Shown: positions 39,906 through 52,350, numbered from the stretch's first letter. The stretch: 64,000 nucleotides of DNA from Vibrio sp. CDRSL-10 TSBA (GCA_039696685.1 CP155565.1:248001-312000); one strand, 5' to 3'. Numbers and translations: made by a program. Notes: generated by a model from the letters alone, not told the origin.

Positions 39906-40139
39906 ATGCAGCCTTCAGAGATTATTGTTCCCCCAAGCGAAGAGTCAGCACCCAGTGCGACAGCGCTGCCCGTTCCGATAGAGCAGCGGGTAGACTCTAA
40001 ACGGGCTAAACTAGGTCAAGCTTATATACGAGAACGTCAGAAACAGGAATTGACGGATGTAGAATTACATCGTTCTAAAGTGATTGTGATGGATGAAAAC
40101 GGGCGTATTCTGCGTGTGTCCCTGACGTCTGAGCACTAA
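39906..40139 (+). CDS. Small conserved hypothetical protein
   Basis: 77 residues. A flexible Pro/Ser-rich N-terminus is followed by KLGQAYIRERQKQELTDVELHRSKVIVMDENGRILRVSL. No domain or membrane segment recognised. It lies just before yceH in the same direction, 52 bases apart, and coding bias looks normal for this genome. Confidence 0.6.
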   Translation: MQPSEIIVPPSEESAPSATALPVPIEQRVDSKRAKLGQAYIRERQKQELTDVELHRSKVIVMDENGRILRVSLTSEH

Positions 40140-40191
40140 GAAACGTGAGTCCGGCAGTGAGCCGTAAAAATAATAATTAAGGAAAAGATCA

Positions 40192-40830
40192 ATGAATCAA
40201 GAACTATCTCCCCTTGAAGCACGAGTTATCGGTTGCTTGATAGAAAAAGAAATTACCACGCCGGATCATTACCCGCTGACGCTCAACAGTTTAACCACGG
40301 CCTGCAATCAGAAAAGTAATCGTGAGCCTGTTTTGTCATTGTCTGATGCGGAAGTACAGGATGCGGTTGAAGGTTTGATCAGCCGCCGTCTAGTCAGCGA
40401 TGAAAGTGGTTTTAACAGCCGTACGCCTAAGTATCAGCACCGTTTTTGTAACACTGAGTTTGGTGACCTGAAGCTGGGTGAACAAGAGCTTGGACTGGTA
40501 TGTTGCCTGTTACTGCGCGGAGCCCAGACTCCGGGCGAATTACGTACCCGTACTAACCGTCTTTGTGCTTTTTCTGATGTAAAGCAGACCGAGGCAGTTT
40601 TGGATGCGTTGGCACAACGTGACTTGGTGGTCAAATTGCCGCGTGAACCGGGTAAACGTGAATCGCGTTACCAGCACCTGTTTTGTGGAGAAGTCGATTT
40701 AGAAGCTCTGGCAAGCGCATCTGTCGCTCCTGCGGCCAACTCACAGCTTGAAGCTCTGGAGCAGGAAGTGGCGGCACTGCGTGAAGAAGTCGCGGAATTA
40801 CGTGCTCTGGTTGAACAAGCTCTGGCCTGA
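40192..40830 (+). CDS. yceH: YceH family protein (DUF480/UPF0502)
   Basis: 212 residues with tandem winged-helix-like domains: [27 protein letters not shown] at the start, [10 protein letters not shown], and [27 protein letters not shown] in the second repeat. A C-terminal coiled coil ([21 protein letters not shown]) closes it. Function unknown. An AAGGA ribosome site supports the start. It is followed 8 bases later by the GIY-YIG gene. Confidence 0.9.
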   Translation: MNQELSPLEARVIGCLIEKEITTPDHYPLTLNSLTTACNQKSNREPVLSLSDAEVQDAVEGLISRRLVSDESGFNSRTPKYQHRFCNTEFGDLKLGEQELGLVCCLLLRGAQTPGELRTRTNRLCAFSDVKQTEAVLDALAQRDLVVKLPREPGKRESRYQHLFCGEVDLEALASASVAPAANSQLEALEQEVAALREEVAELRALVEQALA

Positions 40831-40838
40831 ATACGTTG

Positions 40839-41129
40839 ATGAGCAGTGACAATCCAAGTCCGAATTGGTGGGTGTATCTGATTCGGACTTCCTCCAACGC
40901 CCTTTACTGCGGTATCACCACCGATGTGGAGCGACGCTTCAGCCAGCATGAGAAAGGGCAGGGGGCGAAAGCGTTACGGGGCAAAGGGCCATTAACCCTC
41001 GCCTGGCAATATGAGCTTGGTCCGTTAAAGGGCGAGGCACTGCGTCTGGAATATAAAATAAAACAGCTAACTAAAGCTCAGAAAGAGCGTTTGATAGTGG
41101 ATGATTCCCGTTTGTCGCTGGTTTTGTGA
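40839..41129 (+). CDS. GIY-YIG nuclease-superfamily protein (UPF0213 type)
   Basis: 96 residues from ATG 40839: [28 protein letters not shown] carries the GIY-YIG core (VYLIR ... LYCGIT) with the conserved Arg, followed by [14 protein letters not shown] and [13 protein letters not shown]. Same family as E. coli YhbQ. In an operon-like arrangement with yceH. Confidence 0.88.
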   Translation: MSSDNPSPNWWVYLIRTSSNALYCGITTDVERRFSQHEKGQGAKALRGKGPLTLAWQYELGPLKGEALRLEYKIKQLTKAQKERLIVDDSRLSLVL

Positions 41130-42637
<1,508 letters not shown>

Positions 42638-42656
42638 TTAGCCCAAGGAACACTGA

Positions 42657-45246
42657 GTGAATATCCGGTCCAGTACAGTAAAACAAAAAAGAAGAATTGC
42701 GACTTTTATCAGTCGTGCCATCGTGGCGGTGTTGGGCGCCCTCACGCTGGCTGTGCTGTTCCAAAGCTATCAAATCAGCAGCCGCTTAATCTCTCAGGAG
42801 GTGGCACGCAGTGCTACACAGACCTCGAGCTTGATCCAGAATCTGTTTAATTATCGTCTGGCTACTTTGCAGATTCATCAGGACAGTAGTGCCAAAAATA
42901 CTAGTTTTATCAATGCATTAAGCAGTGACTCCGGTGCTGAGCTTGACCAGTATTTTCTCAGCGTTGATCAACTTGAGCTGAGCAATACCCCGGATATCCG
43001 CTTTATTACTGATTTGAAAGAGTTAGTCTGGGAAGATGGTAACGCCCAGTTTTACGGCATTCAAAGCCGAGAAATGAATAAAATCATCCGTCGGGTCTCG
43101 GTGAGTAACAATTGGCATTTGGTGCAGACTCCATCCTTATTGGGCATGACCTATCTGTTAGTGCGTCGCTCGCCAGTCGTCAACAGTGAGACTGGAGAAG
43201 TGATCGGCTTTCTGTTTGTCAGCGTGGTACTCAATAATAACTTTGCTCTGATTGAGACTATTCGGGACAGCAGTAATTCGCAGAATCTAATTCTGTCTGT
43301 CGGTACTGAAGTTTTAGCATCCACGCTCAACGGGGACGAGTCCTACTCTGCGTTTGATGTGATTGAAGATGGCCTGAGTGAAGGTCTGTACGACAAAAAC
43401 ATGGTCAGTAAAGCGGTACTGGAAGTCGAGGGTGTGCCGACCTATCTTGAGGTGTATTCGGTACAGAGTAATCAAAATGCGCTGAGCTTACGTGATAATT
43501 ACTACTTCTGGATGATTTTTGCGCTGGTGGCGATGATCGCAGTGTCTATGCTGATTCGCTGGTGGTTACAACGTCGTATTGAATCTGAAATTGAAGGCTT
43601 GATGACCTACACCTACAACGTTGCTGAGCGCGGTCTGGACGGATTTTTCCCCGGTTCTAAAATTTACGAATTTGACCATTTTGGGCGCACGCTGGAACAC
43701 ACTTTCCAGCGTTTGTCACAGCAGGAAAAGCAATTTGAGGATCTGTTTACTTTCGCTTTGTCTCCGACCATTTTATGGACCAGCGATGGTGATATGATTC
43801 GGATGAATCCGGCGGCTGAGTCTCATTTCAGGCCTAAGGACGCCAATCAGTTGTCTCTGTTCAATGTGTTAAAGGCACAGCTGGTACCGCAGATAAAGCT
43901 GGCCGCACGAGGTGAAATTCTCAATGAGGTGAACACCGAAGTCGATGGGCGGGTTTTCTTGTGGAACCTGTCGCCGATTATTGTCGAGAATCGGGTAGAG
44001 TCGATCATTACTCAGGGCCAAGATGTGACTACGATTGCTGAGGCAGAAAAGCAGAGCCGCATTGCCCGCAATGAAGCAGAAGAGACCGCGCGGGTGCGAG
44101 CAGATTTCCTGGCTAAGATGAGCCATGAATTACGCACGCCACTGAATGGCATTCTCGGTGTATCCCAGTTACTGAAACGCACGGTGAAAACGAAAGAACA
44201 AGCTGAGCAGATCAATGTTCTGTGCAGCAGTGGTGAGCATTTGCTGGCGGTGCTGAATGACATCCTAGATTTCTCCAAGATTGAGCAAGGCAAGTTTCGT
44301 ATTCAAAAAGTGGATTTCCGGCTGGTTGATGTGGTTTCAGCAATTGAAAGAATCTATGGACCGCTCTGCAGGGAGAAACAGCTGGAACTGCAACTTGAAA
44401 GTAATATTGATGAAGATATTTTCATCAATGGCGATCAGGTTTCGCTTAAATCAGGTGCTGTTTAACCTGCTCAACAATGCGGTGAAGTTCACCCATGATG
44501 GCTCTATCTCCGTTCAGCTTGAGCTGAATCGGGATGTGTCGCCGGCGAATCTGAAAATCGTCGTGCTCGATACCGGCATTGGCATCCGCGATCAGGATCT
44601 GGCTGCCATTTTCGAACCGTTTGTTCAGGCGGAGTCGACCAATACCCGCGAATATGGCGGTAGCGGTCTGGGGCTCACAATTGTTCACAGTCTGATTGAA
44701 ATGCTGGGCGGCAGTATTGAGGTTTCCTCTCAGTTTGGCGTCGGCACCCGTTTTGATATCGAATTACCGGTTGAGATTGTCGCCAATGAAGTGCAGGAAG
44801 CTGACACCCAGGTTAGTAAATCCCGTTATGAACTTTTCGACGATACTGTTCAGGTCTTGCTGGTGGAAGATAACCATACCAACGCCTTCATTGCCAAAGC
44901 TTTTTGTAATAAATACGGCATGAACGTCGAGTGGGTGACCGATGGTCTCAAAGCGATAGAGAGGGTCAAACAGCAGCATTACGATATGATTCTGATGGAT
45001 AACCAACTGCCTTATCTGGACGGAGTTGATGCCACCCGGATCATCAAACACGACATGGGATTGTCGATTCCGGTGTATGCCTGTACTGCGGATGGAATGC
45101 TAGAGACACAAGAGGCGTTTATGCAGGCGGGGGCCGAGTACGTGATTGTAAAACCGATCAAAGAAGATACTCTGCATCAGGCGCTGGTGAATTTCCAGCT
45201 TAATCGTTCAGGGTATAGCGCGCCGGTTAAAAAGAGTTATTCCTGA
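42657..45246 (+). CDS. luxQ: AI-2 sensor hybrid kinase/phosphatase LuxQ (one-base insertion)
   Basis: Inner-membrane hybrid histidine kinase of the AI-2 quorum-sensing circuit that feeds LuxU and LuxO. Starts with GTG at 42657 behind AAGGA. 862 residues after removing one T from GTTTC at 44439-44443, which reads FINGDQVRLNQVLFNLLNNAVKFT (N box). Two membrane helices flank a periplasmic LuxP-binding domain; then come a PAS-like region, HisKA with His490 in MSHELRTPLNG, HATPase with DTGIGI and GGSGLGL, and a receiver with Asp781 in LMDNQLP. Length and phospho-site positions match V. harveyi LuxQ. Confidence 0.95.
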
Positions 45247-45899
45247 AGAACTTTTCGAACAGAGACATTTTCAGCTGGTCGGAAAGTTCGATGGCTTCCT
45301 CAAATTGTACACCGATCAAATGCCCCTGATTCTGGCGGCGGATACTGGCGATGTGGGACGTCATATCGTCTGGTAGCAAGTTATCTAAATCGCAACTAAA
45401 GCTCACGCGGTGGCGGACCTTGAGATCATTTTGTCCGCCGATATAGATGCCACAGCCACACACGGACAAGTCAACCAGCTCCCCTTCAAATTTGCGTTCG
45501 CTCTTTTCTGCGTATTCAGTCAGTGAAACAGGCAGAGAGAGTTTATAGCGTTCATGCTCACGAATGGTCTTAGTGACAAAATATTTGGGCAGGCGTAGTG
45601 AAAACATTGAACAAGGTGCAGAGATAACCTGAATAATCGAGGTTTTGAACGCGACAATGTGGCCAAGTTCGGTATCCGTAATCCCTCGCACAACCATTTG
45701 CGCATTAGTCAGTTTTCGCATGATCAACTGTTCCTGAACTTTCGGTTGAAAATCCAGCAGCAAAAATTGTTCAGCTTTGTAACCGATCAGAGTGGTCGTA
45801 AAAGTCACGCTGTCATCAGGACCGAAACTGAATGGTGGCCGAAATTTTAATGCCCGGCGTCAGGTATTTAATCAGTTCGGCAGAATGTGATGTCGCCAT
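45227..45899 (-). CDS. PilZ-domain cyclic di-GMP-binding protein, PlzE-like (one-base insertion)
   Basis: 223 residues once one base is removed from GAAAC at 45824-45828; the true N-terminus MATSHSAELIKYLTPGIKIS then runs QFGPDDSVTFTTTLIGYK into the long frame. An N-terminal YcgR-like domain is followed by a PilZ domain with REHERYKL (RxxxR type) and DLSVCGCGI (DxSxxG type), the c-di-GMP contacts. It is convergent with luxQ and overlaps it by 20 bases. From memory, V. cholerae has a PilZ gene (plzE) at the same place beside luxPQ. Confidence 0.85.
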
Positions 45900-46067
45900 G
45901 TGGATGTGTCCTAATCCAGAGTCAGCATTGATGATGTTCTTTGATTATATTCCATTTTTTAGCAGTATCGAAACTGCAAATCAGTGCTTAGCGACAGTAA
46001 TATGGTCTCTATGTTCCATATGTTCGATGTATTTAATAGGAGCTATGCATTTTACATGAACAATGGC

Positions 46068-46592
46068 TTAAAACTGAAAACGGACACCCATACTGAATTG
46101 CGGGCCCCATATACCAGCATTGCGCGCTTCAGCGTTAAGCGACATTTGCTGCGTGGAATGGAATCGCACACCGGCAACGAAAATTGAGTGATCTTCGGTG
46201 CGGCCAATACGTCCGTGTGCTTCTAACTGATTGGTCAGCCACAGGCGCGAGCCTACGTTTAACTCCATGACGACGTCAGTATCGTGGTTCTCGTCGCCAT
46301 TACCGCGAATATGGTGAGCGAGCAACTGACCATAAATGTCAGCAAATGCATTGATCGGGCCGTTGAAACCAATACCACCTGCCGCATCCCAGTCTCCTTC
46401 CATGCGAGAATCAACTCGCGCGACTAAATGCGTATTTTCAGTGAAAAATGTGCTGAATTCTCCGCCAAATGATTCCGGACTCACGCCAGTGCGCAGTTCT
46501 AAAAAGTTGTAGTTAAAGTTGTTCGCCAACGCAGTCGTTGGCAGGGCAGTGGCGAATGCAACCAGACCGGCCAGACATGTTCTTTTCATCAT
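46068..46592 (-). CDS. Probable outer-membrane beta-barrel protein, unknown function
   Basis: 174 residues with a signal peptide (TCLAGLVAFATALPTTALA) and alternating hydrophobic/polar strands such as NFNYNFLELRTGV, HLVARVDSRMEGDWDAAGG and SIFVAGVRFHSTQQMSLNAEAR. It ends GPQFSMGVRFQF with the terminal Phe typical of outer-membrane barrels. An eight-strand barrel is likely. An upstream extension to 46790 is open but unlikely, because the signal peptide would be internal. Confidence 0.75.
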   Translation of the reverse strand: MMKRTCLAGLVAFATALPTTALANNFNYNFLELRTGVSPESFGGEFSTFFTENTHLVARVDSRMEGDWDAAGGIGFNGPINAFADIYGQLLAHHIRGNGDENHDTDVVMELNVGSRLWLTNQLEAHGRIGRTEDHSIFVAGVRFHSTQQMSLNAEARNAGIWGPQFSMGVRFQF

Positions 46593-46863
46593 TGCTTGAG
46601 TCCTAAAATGGAAATTAAAAAAGGCACGCAAATTACAGGCCAAATCATGCGATAAATCAATAGCGTAGCGGGTGAATATTGTACAAATTGGACCAAAGTG
46701 CACGATTTTATCCATATTGAGCGTACTTTTGTTCCGTACGCTGGGCCGGAATGAGGAAAGATTCGGCGTTGAATCAGATATGCGCCGCACACCACTTGTG
46801 CTTTGGCTGCACTCACGGAGCAGTTACGTATACAATGGTGAAAACTTCACGATAAGCAGAATT

Positions 46864-48346
46864 ATGGAATCTACATTAAAGGCGCTGATGGTTCAGGGCA
46901 CAACGTCAGATGCGGGTAAGAGTGTTTTGGTGGCTGGCCTGTGCCGAGTGCTCAAGCGTCGCAACATCAAGGTGGCCCCCTTTAAACCGCAGAATATGGC
47001 ACTCAACAGTGCTGTGACACCCGATGGCGGGGAAATTGGGCGCGCGCAAGCGGTACAGGCGATCGCGTGTGGTATTGAGCCGACAGTGCATATGAATCCG
47101 GTTCTGCTCAAACCCAATTCGGATACCGGCGCACAGGTGATTTTGCAAGGGCGCGCAATGTCGAATATGGAAGCCAACAGTTATCACGATTACAAAAAGA
47201 TTGCGATGAACACGGTGCTCGACTCTTTCTCCCGTTTGCAGACCGAGTATGACAGCGTGATGATTGAAGGGGCCGGGAGCCCGGCGGAAATCAACCTGCG
47301 TGCTAATGATATCGCCAACATGGGCTTTGCTGAGGCGGCCGATGTACCGGTGATTATCGTCGCGGACATTGATCGTGGCGGTGTATTCGCCCATCTGTAT
47401 GGCACACTGGCATTACTGTCAGAATCTGAGCAGCAGCGCGTTAAAGGCTTTGTTATCAACCGCTTTCGTGGCGATATTGGTTTGCTGCAGTCTGGTCTCG
47501 ACTGGCTGGAGGAGAAAACGGGTAAGCCGGTCATTGGCGTCTTGCCGTATTTACATGGCTTTGATCTTGAAGCGGAAGATGCTATTGCCGCCAAACAGGT
47601 ACTGGGTGATAACGTTAAGCTTAATGTCGTGGTGCCAGTGTTCACCCGTATCAGTAATCACACCGATTTTGATGCCTTACGCCAAAACCCGGACATCAAT
47701 CTGCGTTATGTCGGTAAAGGTGAGCGCCTCGATGGCGCAGATCTGATTATTCTGCCCGGCAGTAAATCAACCCGCGCTGATTTAAAACATCTGCGTGAGC
47801 AAGGTTGGGACAAAGACATCCTGCGCCATTTGCGTCTGGGAGGCAAAGTGATGGGGATTTGTGGTGGCTATCAGATGCTCGGACATTGGGTACATGACCC
47901 GGATGGTGTGGAAGGAGAAGCCGGCAGTACAGCAGGGTTAGGACTGCTGGATACAGAGACAACTCTGACGCAAGAGAAACAGCTCACCAATGTCTCTGGC
48001 CAGTTGTATTTAGACGGTGAATCGGTCGCTGTAACCGGTTATGAAATTCATGTCGGCCGTACTGTCTCAGTTTCAAACGAAACGAGAATTAATCCGCTGA
48101 TCAAGTTGACTAATGGGACTGAAGATGGTGTTGTAAGTGAATGTAATCAGATACTTGGTACTTATCTGCACGGTATCTTCGATACATTCTCTGCCGCCCG
48201 GCTTATCTGTCAGTGGGCAGGAGCTCAGGGCATTCAAACACACGATCATCTCAAGGCCAAAGAAACAGGCGATCGATCGCATTGCCGATGCAATCGAGGC
48301 ACATCTGGATCTTGCACTTTTGTGGCCGCAACTTGACGAGAATTAA
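46864..48346 (+). CDS. cobQ: Cobyric acid synthase (one-base insertion near 3' end)
   Basis: ATP-dependent amidation of adenosylcobyrinic acid a,c-diamide in the cobalamin pathway. 493 residues after removing one A from GAAAC at 48262-48266, which restores [32 protein letters not shown] and the stop at 48344-48346. The N-terminal dethiobiotin-synthetase-like domain has [11 protein letters not shown]. The C-terminal glutamine amidotransferase domain has the nucleophile Cys in [10 protein letters not shown] and His in GTYLHGIF. The start at ATG 46864 is the family start; earlier ATGs in frame are not. modA begins 1 base after the stop. Confidence 0.93.
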
Positions 48347-48347
48347 C

Positions 48348-49121
48348 ATGAAAAAAATGGCTTTATTAATCAGCGCTATGTTGGCTACAACACCGGCGTG
48401 GGCTACCGATACGGTAAATATTTACGCAGCGTCGTCGATGACCAATGCGGTTGAGGATTTAATCAAAGCGTATGAGTCTGATCATGATGTCGATGTGGTG
48501 CCGGTATTTGGCGGCTCATCGTCTCTGGCTCGTCAGATTGAGCATGGTGCTCCTGCGGATGTGTTTTTGTCGGCGAATGAAAAGTGGGTGCATCACCTGG
48601 TTGATAACGACATTGTTCAGGCTGACCATGTCAAGCTGCTGGCCGGCAACCAACTGGTGCTGATTAAGCCGGTAGACTCTGATCAGGTGGCCTTTGATGT
48701 GGCGGACAAACAGCAATGGCAAACTTTGCTGAAAGACAATCGTATGGCGGTAGGTAACACCGATGCTGTGCCGGTGGGTATCTACTCGAAAGAAGCACTG
48801 ACTAATCTTGATGTTTGGAAAACCGTTGAACCTAAGCTGGCGCAAACTGCCAATGTCCGTTTAGCTTTGGCACTGGTAGAACGCGGAGAGGCACCTCTGG
48901 GGATGGTTTACAAAACCGATGCGATTCTGACTGATAAAGTGGCTATTCTGTCAACGTTTAAACCCACGTTGCACAGTGCTATCCATTACCCGCTGGTACA
49001 GATTTCTGATACCCAGGCCAGCGCCGATTTCGTTCAATTCTTACAATCAGACAAAGCGAAAGCCGTGATGCAGCAATATGGTTTCCGCACTGACATGGGA
49101 AATGAAAAATTTGTTGAATAG
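48348..49121 (+). CDS. modA: Molybdate ABC transporter substrate-binding protein
   Basis: 257 residues with a signal peptide (ALLISAMLATTPAWA). Typical ModA segments are VNIYAASSMTNAVEDLI, FGGSSSLARQIEHGAPADVFLSAN, and GNTDAVPVGIYSKEAL, which contribute the molybdate/tungstate oxyanion ligands. Begins 1 base after cobQ and overlaps the start of modB by 20 bases. Supplies molybdate for enzymes such as nitrate reductase. Confidence 0.93.
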   Translation: MKKMALLISAMLATTPAWATDTVNIYAASSMTNAVEDLIKAYESDHDVDVVPVFGGSSSLARQIEHGAPADVFLSANEKWVHHLVDNDIVQADHVKLLAGNQLVLIKPVDSDQVAFDVADKQQWQTLLKDNRMAVGNTDAVPVGIYSKEALTNLDVWKTVEPKLAQTANVRLALALVERGEAPLGMVYKTDAILTDKVAILSTFKPTLHSAIHYPLVQISDTQASADFVQFLQSDKAKAVMQQYGFRTDMGNEKFVE

Positions 49122-49821
49122 CGACAGCTTTTTGACCCAATACGAATGGACTGCACTGCTGCTCAGCCTGAAAGTGGCCGGGTACGCAGTGTTATGGTTG
49201 CTCCCGGTTGGTCTGATCATCGGCTGGCTGCTGGCTCGTAAAGAGTTTGTAGGTAAAAGTGCGTTAGACAGCCTGGTTCATTTACCCTTGGTGCTGCCTC
49301 CGGTGGTGATCGGCTATCTGCTGTTGATCTCGATGGGCAAGAAAGGGCTAATCGGGCAGTGGTTTCATGACTGGCTTGGCATTACGTTCAGTTTCAGTTG
49401 GCGCGGTGCGGTCCTGGCGTGTGTGGTGATTGCTTTGCCACTTATGGTGCGTTCGATACGCCTCAGCCTGGAAAGTGTGGATCCTAAACTTGAGCAGGCC
49501 GCCCGTACATTAGGTGCCTCGCCACTCAAGGTGTTTGTCACCGTGACATTGCCGCTGACCTTGCCCGGTATTATCACTGGGGTGATGTTATCGTTTGCCC
49601 GTAGCCTGGGTGAATTTGGCGCGACAATCAGTTTTGTGTCTAATATCCCGGGGCAAACCCAGACGATTCCTTTGGCTATGTACAACTTTCTCGAAACACC
49701 GGGAGCAGAAATGCAGGCGGCACGCTTGTGTGTTATCTCGATTGTGATTGCGTTGTTGTCTCTGTTTATCTCTGAATTGATTAGCCGGCGAATGAAGAAA
49801 AAACTGGGGGTCAGTCAATGA
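49102..49821 (+). CDS. modB: Molybdate ABC transporter permease
   Basis: 239 residues, about five membrane helices, with the ABC-permease EAA loop EQAARTLGASPLKVFVTVTLPLTLPG. Start at ATG 49102 overlapping modA; an in-frame ATG at 49078 would add eight residues. Its stop overlaps modC by 4 bases (ATGA), so translational coupling is likely. Confidence 0.92.
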   Translation: MKNLLNSDSFLTQYEWTALLLSLKVAGYAVLWLLPVGLIIGWLLARKEFVGKSALDSLVHLPLVLPPVVIGYLLLISMGKKGLIGQWFHDWLGITFSFSWRGAVLACVVIALPLMVRSIRLSLESVDPKLEQAARTLGASPLKVFVTVTLPLTLPGIITGVMLSFARSLGEFGATISFVSNIPGQTQTIPLAMYNFLETPGAEMQAARLCVISIVIALLSLFISELISRRMKKKLGVSQ

Positions 49822-50928
49822 GTCAGTTACAGGTGCAGTTCCAAAAGCAGTTGGGCAGCACAATGCTTGATGTCGACCTAGTTTTACCCGGCAAAGGCAT
49901 CACGGCCGTGTTTGGGCGTTTCTGGTGCAGGGAAAACCTCGTTCATCAATGTCATCAGTGGCTTAATCAGACCGGATGAAGGCTTGATTACGGTTAATGA
50001 CCGGGTGTTGTTTAATAGTAGGGGTAAGGTCAGCCTGCCGGTCGAGCGACGCCGCATTGGCTATGTGTTCCAGGAAGCCCGGCTGTTTCCGCACTATACG
50101 GTGCGTGGCAATCTGAATTATGGCGTGCGGGCCAAAGATGACGATTATTTCGATTCTGTCGTTTCATTACTGGCGTTGGAGCCATTGCTATCCCGTTATC
50201 CGAACGCCTTGTCCGGAGGGGAAAAACAGCGGGTGGCGATTGGCCGAGCGCTGTTGTCCAAGCCGGATTTGTTGTTGATGGATGAGCCGCTGGCCTCGTT
50301 AGATTTACCGCGTAAACGGGAAGTGATGCCGTTTCTTGAGCAGTTGTCACAACAGGTGCAGATCCCTATTCTGTATGTGACCCACAGCATGAATGAAATT
50401 CTGCGTCTGGCGCAGCATCTGGTCGTGCTGGATGGCGGCAAGGTGGTGGCATCAGGGCCGATTGAAGAGGTCTGGTCATCGCGCAGTATGCGGCCATGGC
50501 AGTCGTTTAGTGAGCAGAGCACGCTGTTTTCCGCGACTATTGGCCAGCATCAGCCTCGGTATGGTCTGACTCAGATTGAACTCGCCAAAGAGGTCGGTTT
50601 GTGGGTTCAGCAAGTCAGTGGTGAACCGGGCGCTGCGATTAGGCTGCAGATTCGCGCCAACGACGTATCGGTGACATTAAATGATCCGGGTAAAACTTCG
50701 ATTCGAAACATTCTCGCTGCCACCATTGCTGATATTGAATACCATCAGCAGGGAGAGAATAAAAAGAGTATTGCTCTCAAGCTAGAATTGGCGCCAGAGT
50801 GCTATTTATGGGCGGTGATTACCGAGTGGGCGCTGGAAGATCTCCAGCTTGAGGTCGGGATGTCGGTGTACGCGCAGGTCAAAGGTGTCAGTGTTTCCCA
50901 ACGCGATATGGTGTTGAGCCAGGTCTGA
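49818..50928 (+). CDS. modC: Molybdate ABC transporter ATPase (one-base insertion)
   Basis: 369 residues after removing one T from GTTTC at 49918-49922, which restores the Walker A motif as [11 protein letters not shown]; without the correction the first 35 residues are lost and the P-loop is destroyed. Other motifs are normal: [16 protein letters not shown] (signature), [12 protein letters not shown] (Walker B), H-loop THSMNEIL. The C-terminal MOP/TOBE domain ([20 protein letters not shown]) senses the oxyanion. Start ATG 49818. Confidence 0.93.
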
Positions 50929-51093
50929 TTGTGTTGCAATACAGAGATGCGTTTCTGGTGGCCCTCCATTGTGAGGGCCTGTTTTTATGTGGCTTGCTGC
51001 AAGAGAGATGACGAGCCGGACTGACCACGCAACTCGATAGAGTGAGTTTCGTTTCAACGCTTAGCTAAGTTGCACCTTCATTGGAAAATACAA

Positions 51094-52350
51094 TCAACGG
51101 GCCAGTTTATGATGCGCACGGGAGAAGTGACCGGCACTGAATGCGCCGACAATGGACAGTTCTCCCGCCAGGCACAAACCAGCCACAACTTCTGCCAGTG
51201 CCCGTGCTTTTCCCTTTCCTGCCAGGCCGAGAATATCCAGACAGGCTTTCTGACTCGGTAGTCCGGTGCCACCACCAACCGTACCCACCATAATATTCGG
51301 CAGAGTGACACAAGCGTATAAGCCGCCCTGTGCATTCACTTCCATTCTGGTAATACCGACGGCTGATTCGGCAACACAGGCAGCATCCTGACCACAAGCA
51401 ATATAGAGCGCTGCCAATGCGTTGGCATAATGCGCATTGACGCCGATGCCACCGCTGAGTGTCGCACCCAACGTCGTCATGTGGCCAAACTCCACCATAT
51501 TCTGTGGCGTCGTGTGCAAATATTTCTTAACCAGCGAGGCTGGCAGGTGGACTTCAGCGGTCACTTTTTTACCGCGCACACTGCGCAGAACGTGACTGTT
51601 CGCTTTTTTATCGCCGGACAGATTCCCGTCCAGAAACGCCTGCTGCGGGCTGACCGGAGCATGCGCCAAAATGAATTCAAACACCGCGTTGGTAGCAATA
51701 GTGACCATATTCTGGCCGGATGCATCGCCGGTAGTGTACTCAAACACCAGATAGACGTGATTGCCTTCAATCGAAACGTTGATGTCATGCAGGCGGCCAT
51801 GCTGAGTGGTGGACTGCGCAATCGACTTAAATTGGTCGTATTGAGTGGTTACCCAGGCGACAAACTGTCCGGCTTCAGCCAGGTTATAGAAGGAAAACAC
51901 CGGTGTGCGGGTTACTCCTTCATTGAGCAGCATCGCGCTCACCCCGCCCGCTGCGGTAATCAGGCGGCAGCCACGGTGGTAGGAGGCAACCAAAGCGGCT
52001 TCCGTGGTGGCAAGAGGAATCGCATAATCACCATTGGCGTGTAAGCCGTTGATCCGCAGTGGCCCGGCGACACCGACCGGAACTTTTACCGTGCCGATAA
52101 AGTGTTCAATGTTCTTCTCATAACGCGCCATATTTTGCGCCGTCTGGGGATCAAGCAGGTGATCTCTGGCGTGGCGGATATCTATCTGCTGCCAACGCTT
52201 TTGTACTTGTTTGTGGTTCAGCGCTGCGCTAAGAGGTAAAGAAGTGGTGGGTGTGAGCTTGGGATCAAGGGCGGCACTAAACTGTTCGTTCGTCAGCGCA
52301 GGGTGAAGATCAAGAGGGGCATCGTGACGAAGCGAGTTTAATTTAGGCAT
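51094..52350 (-). CDS. HMG-CoA reductase, class I
   Basis: NADPH-dependent reduction of HMG-CoA to mevalonate. 418 residues with the catalytic set of class I enzymes: Glu in PLATTEAALVASYHRG, Lys in DKKANSHVLRSVRGKKV, Asp in YIACGQDAACVAE, and His in the C-terminal GHFSRAH. ENxxG-PVGVAGPL is present as KNIEHFIGTVKVPVGVAGP. Class I enzymes are typical of archaea and eukaryotes; their presence in Vibrio is a known case of horizontal transfer. The gene is intact, monocistronic, and next to modC as I recall in V. cholerae. No other mevalonate-pathway gene is in the window apart from idi. Confidence 0.93.
   Translation of the reverse strand: MPKLNSLRHDAPLDLHPALTNEQFSAALDPKLTPTTSLPLSAALNHKQVQKRWQQIDIRHARDHLLDPQTAQNMARYEKNIEHFIGTVKVPVGVAGPLRINGLHANGDYAIPLATTEAALVASYHRGCRLITAAGGVSAMLLNEGVTRTPVFSFYNLAEAGQFVAWVTTQYDQFKSIAQSTTQHGRLHDINVSIEGNHVYLVFEYTTGDASGQNMVTIATNAVFEFILAHAPVSPQQAFLDGNLSGDKKANSHVLRSVRGKKVTAEVHLPASLVKKYLHTTPQNMVEFGHMTTLGATLSGGIGVNAHYANALAALYIACGQDAACVAESAVGITRMEVNAQGGLYACVTLPNIMVGTVGGGTGLPSQKACLDILGLAGKGKARALAEVVAGLCLAGELSIVGAFSAGHFSRAHHKLAR

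Noticed and set aside
46593..46790. N-terminal extension of the outer-membrane-type protein up to 46790
   Set aside because: It would place the signal peptide in the middle of the protein; the ATG at 46592 gives a normal exported precursor.
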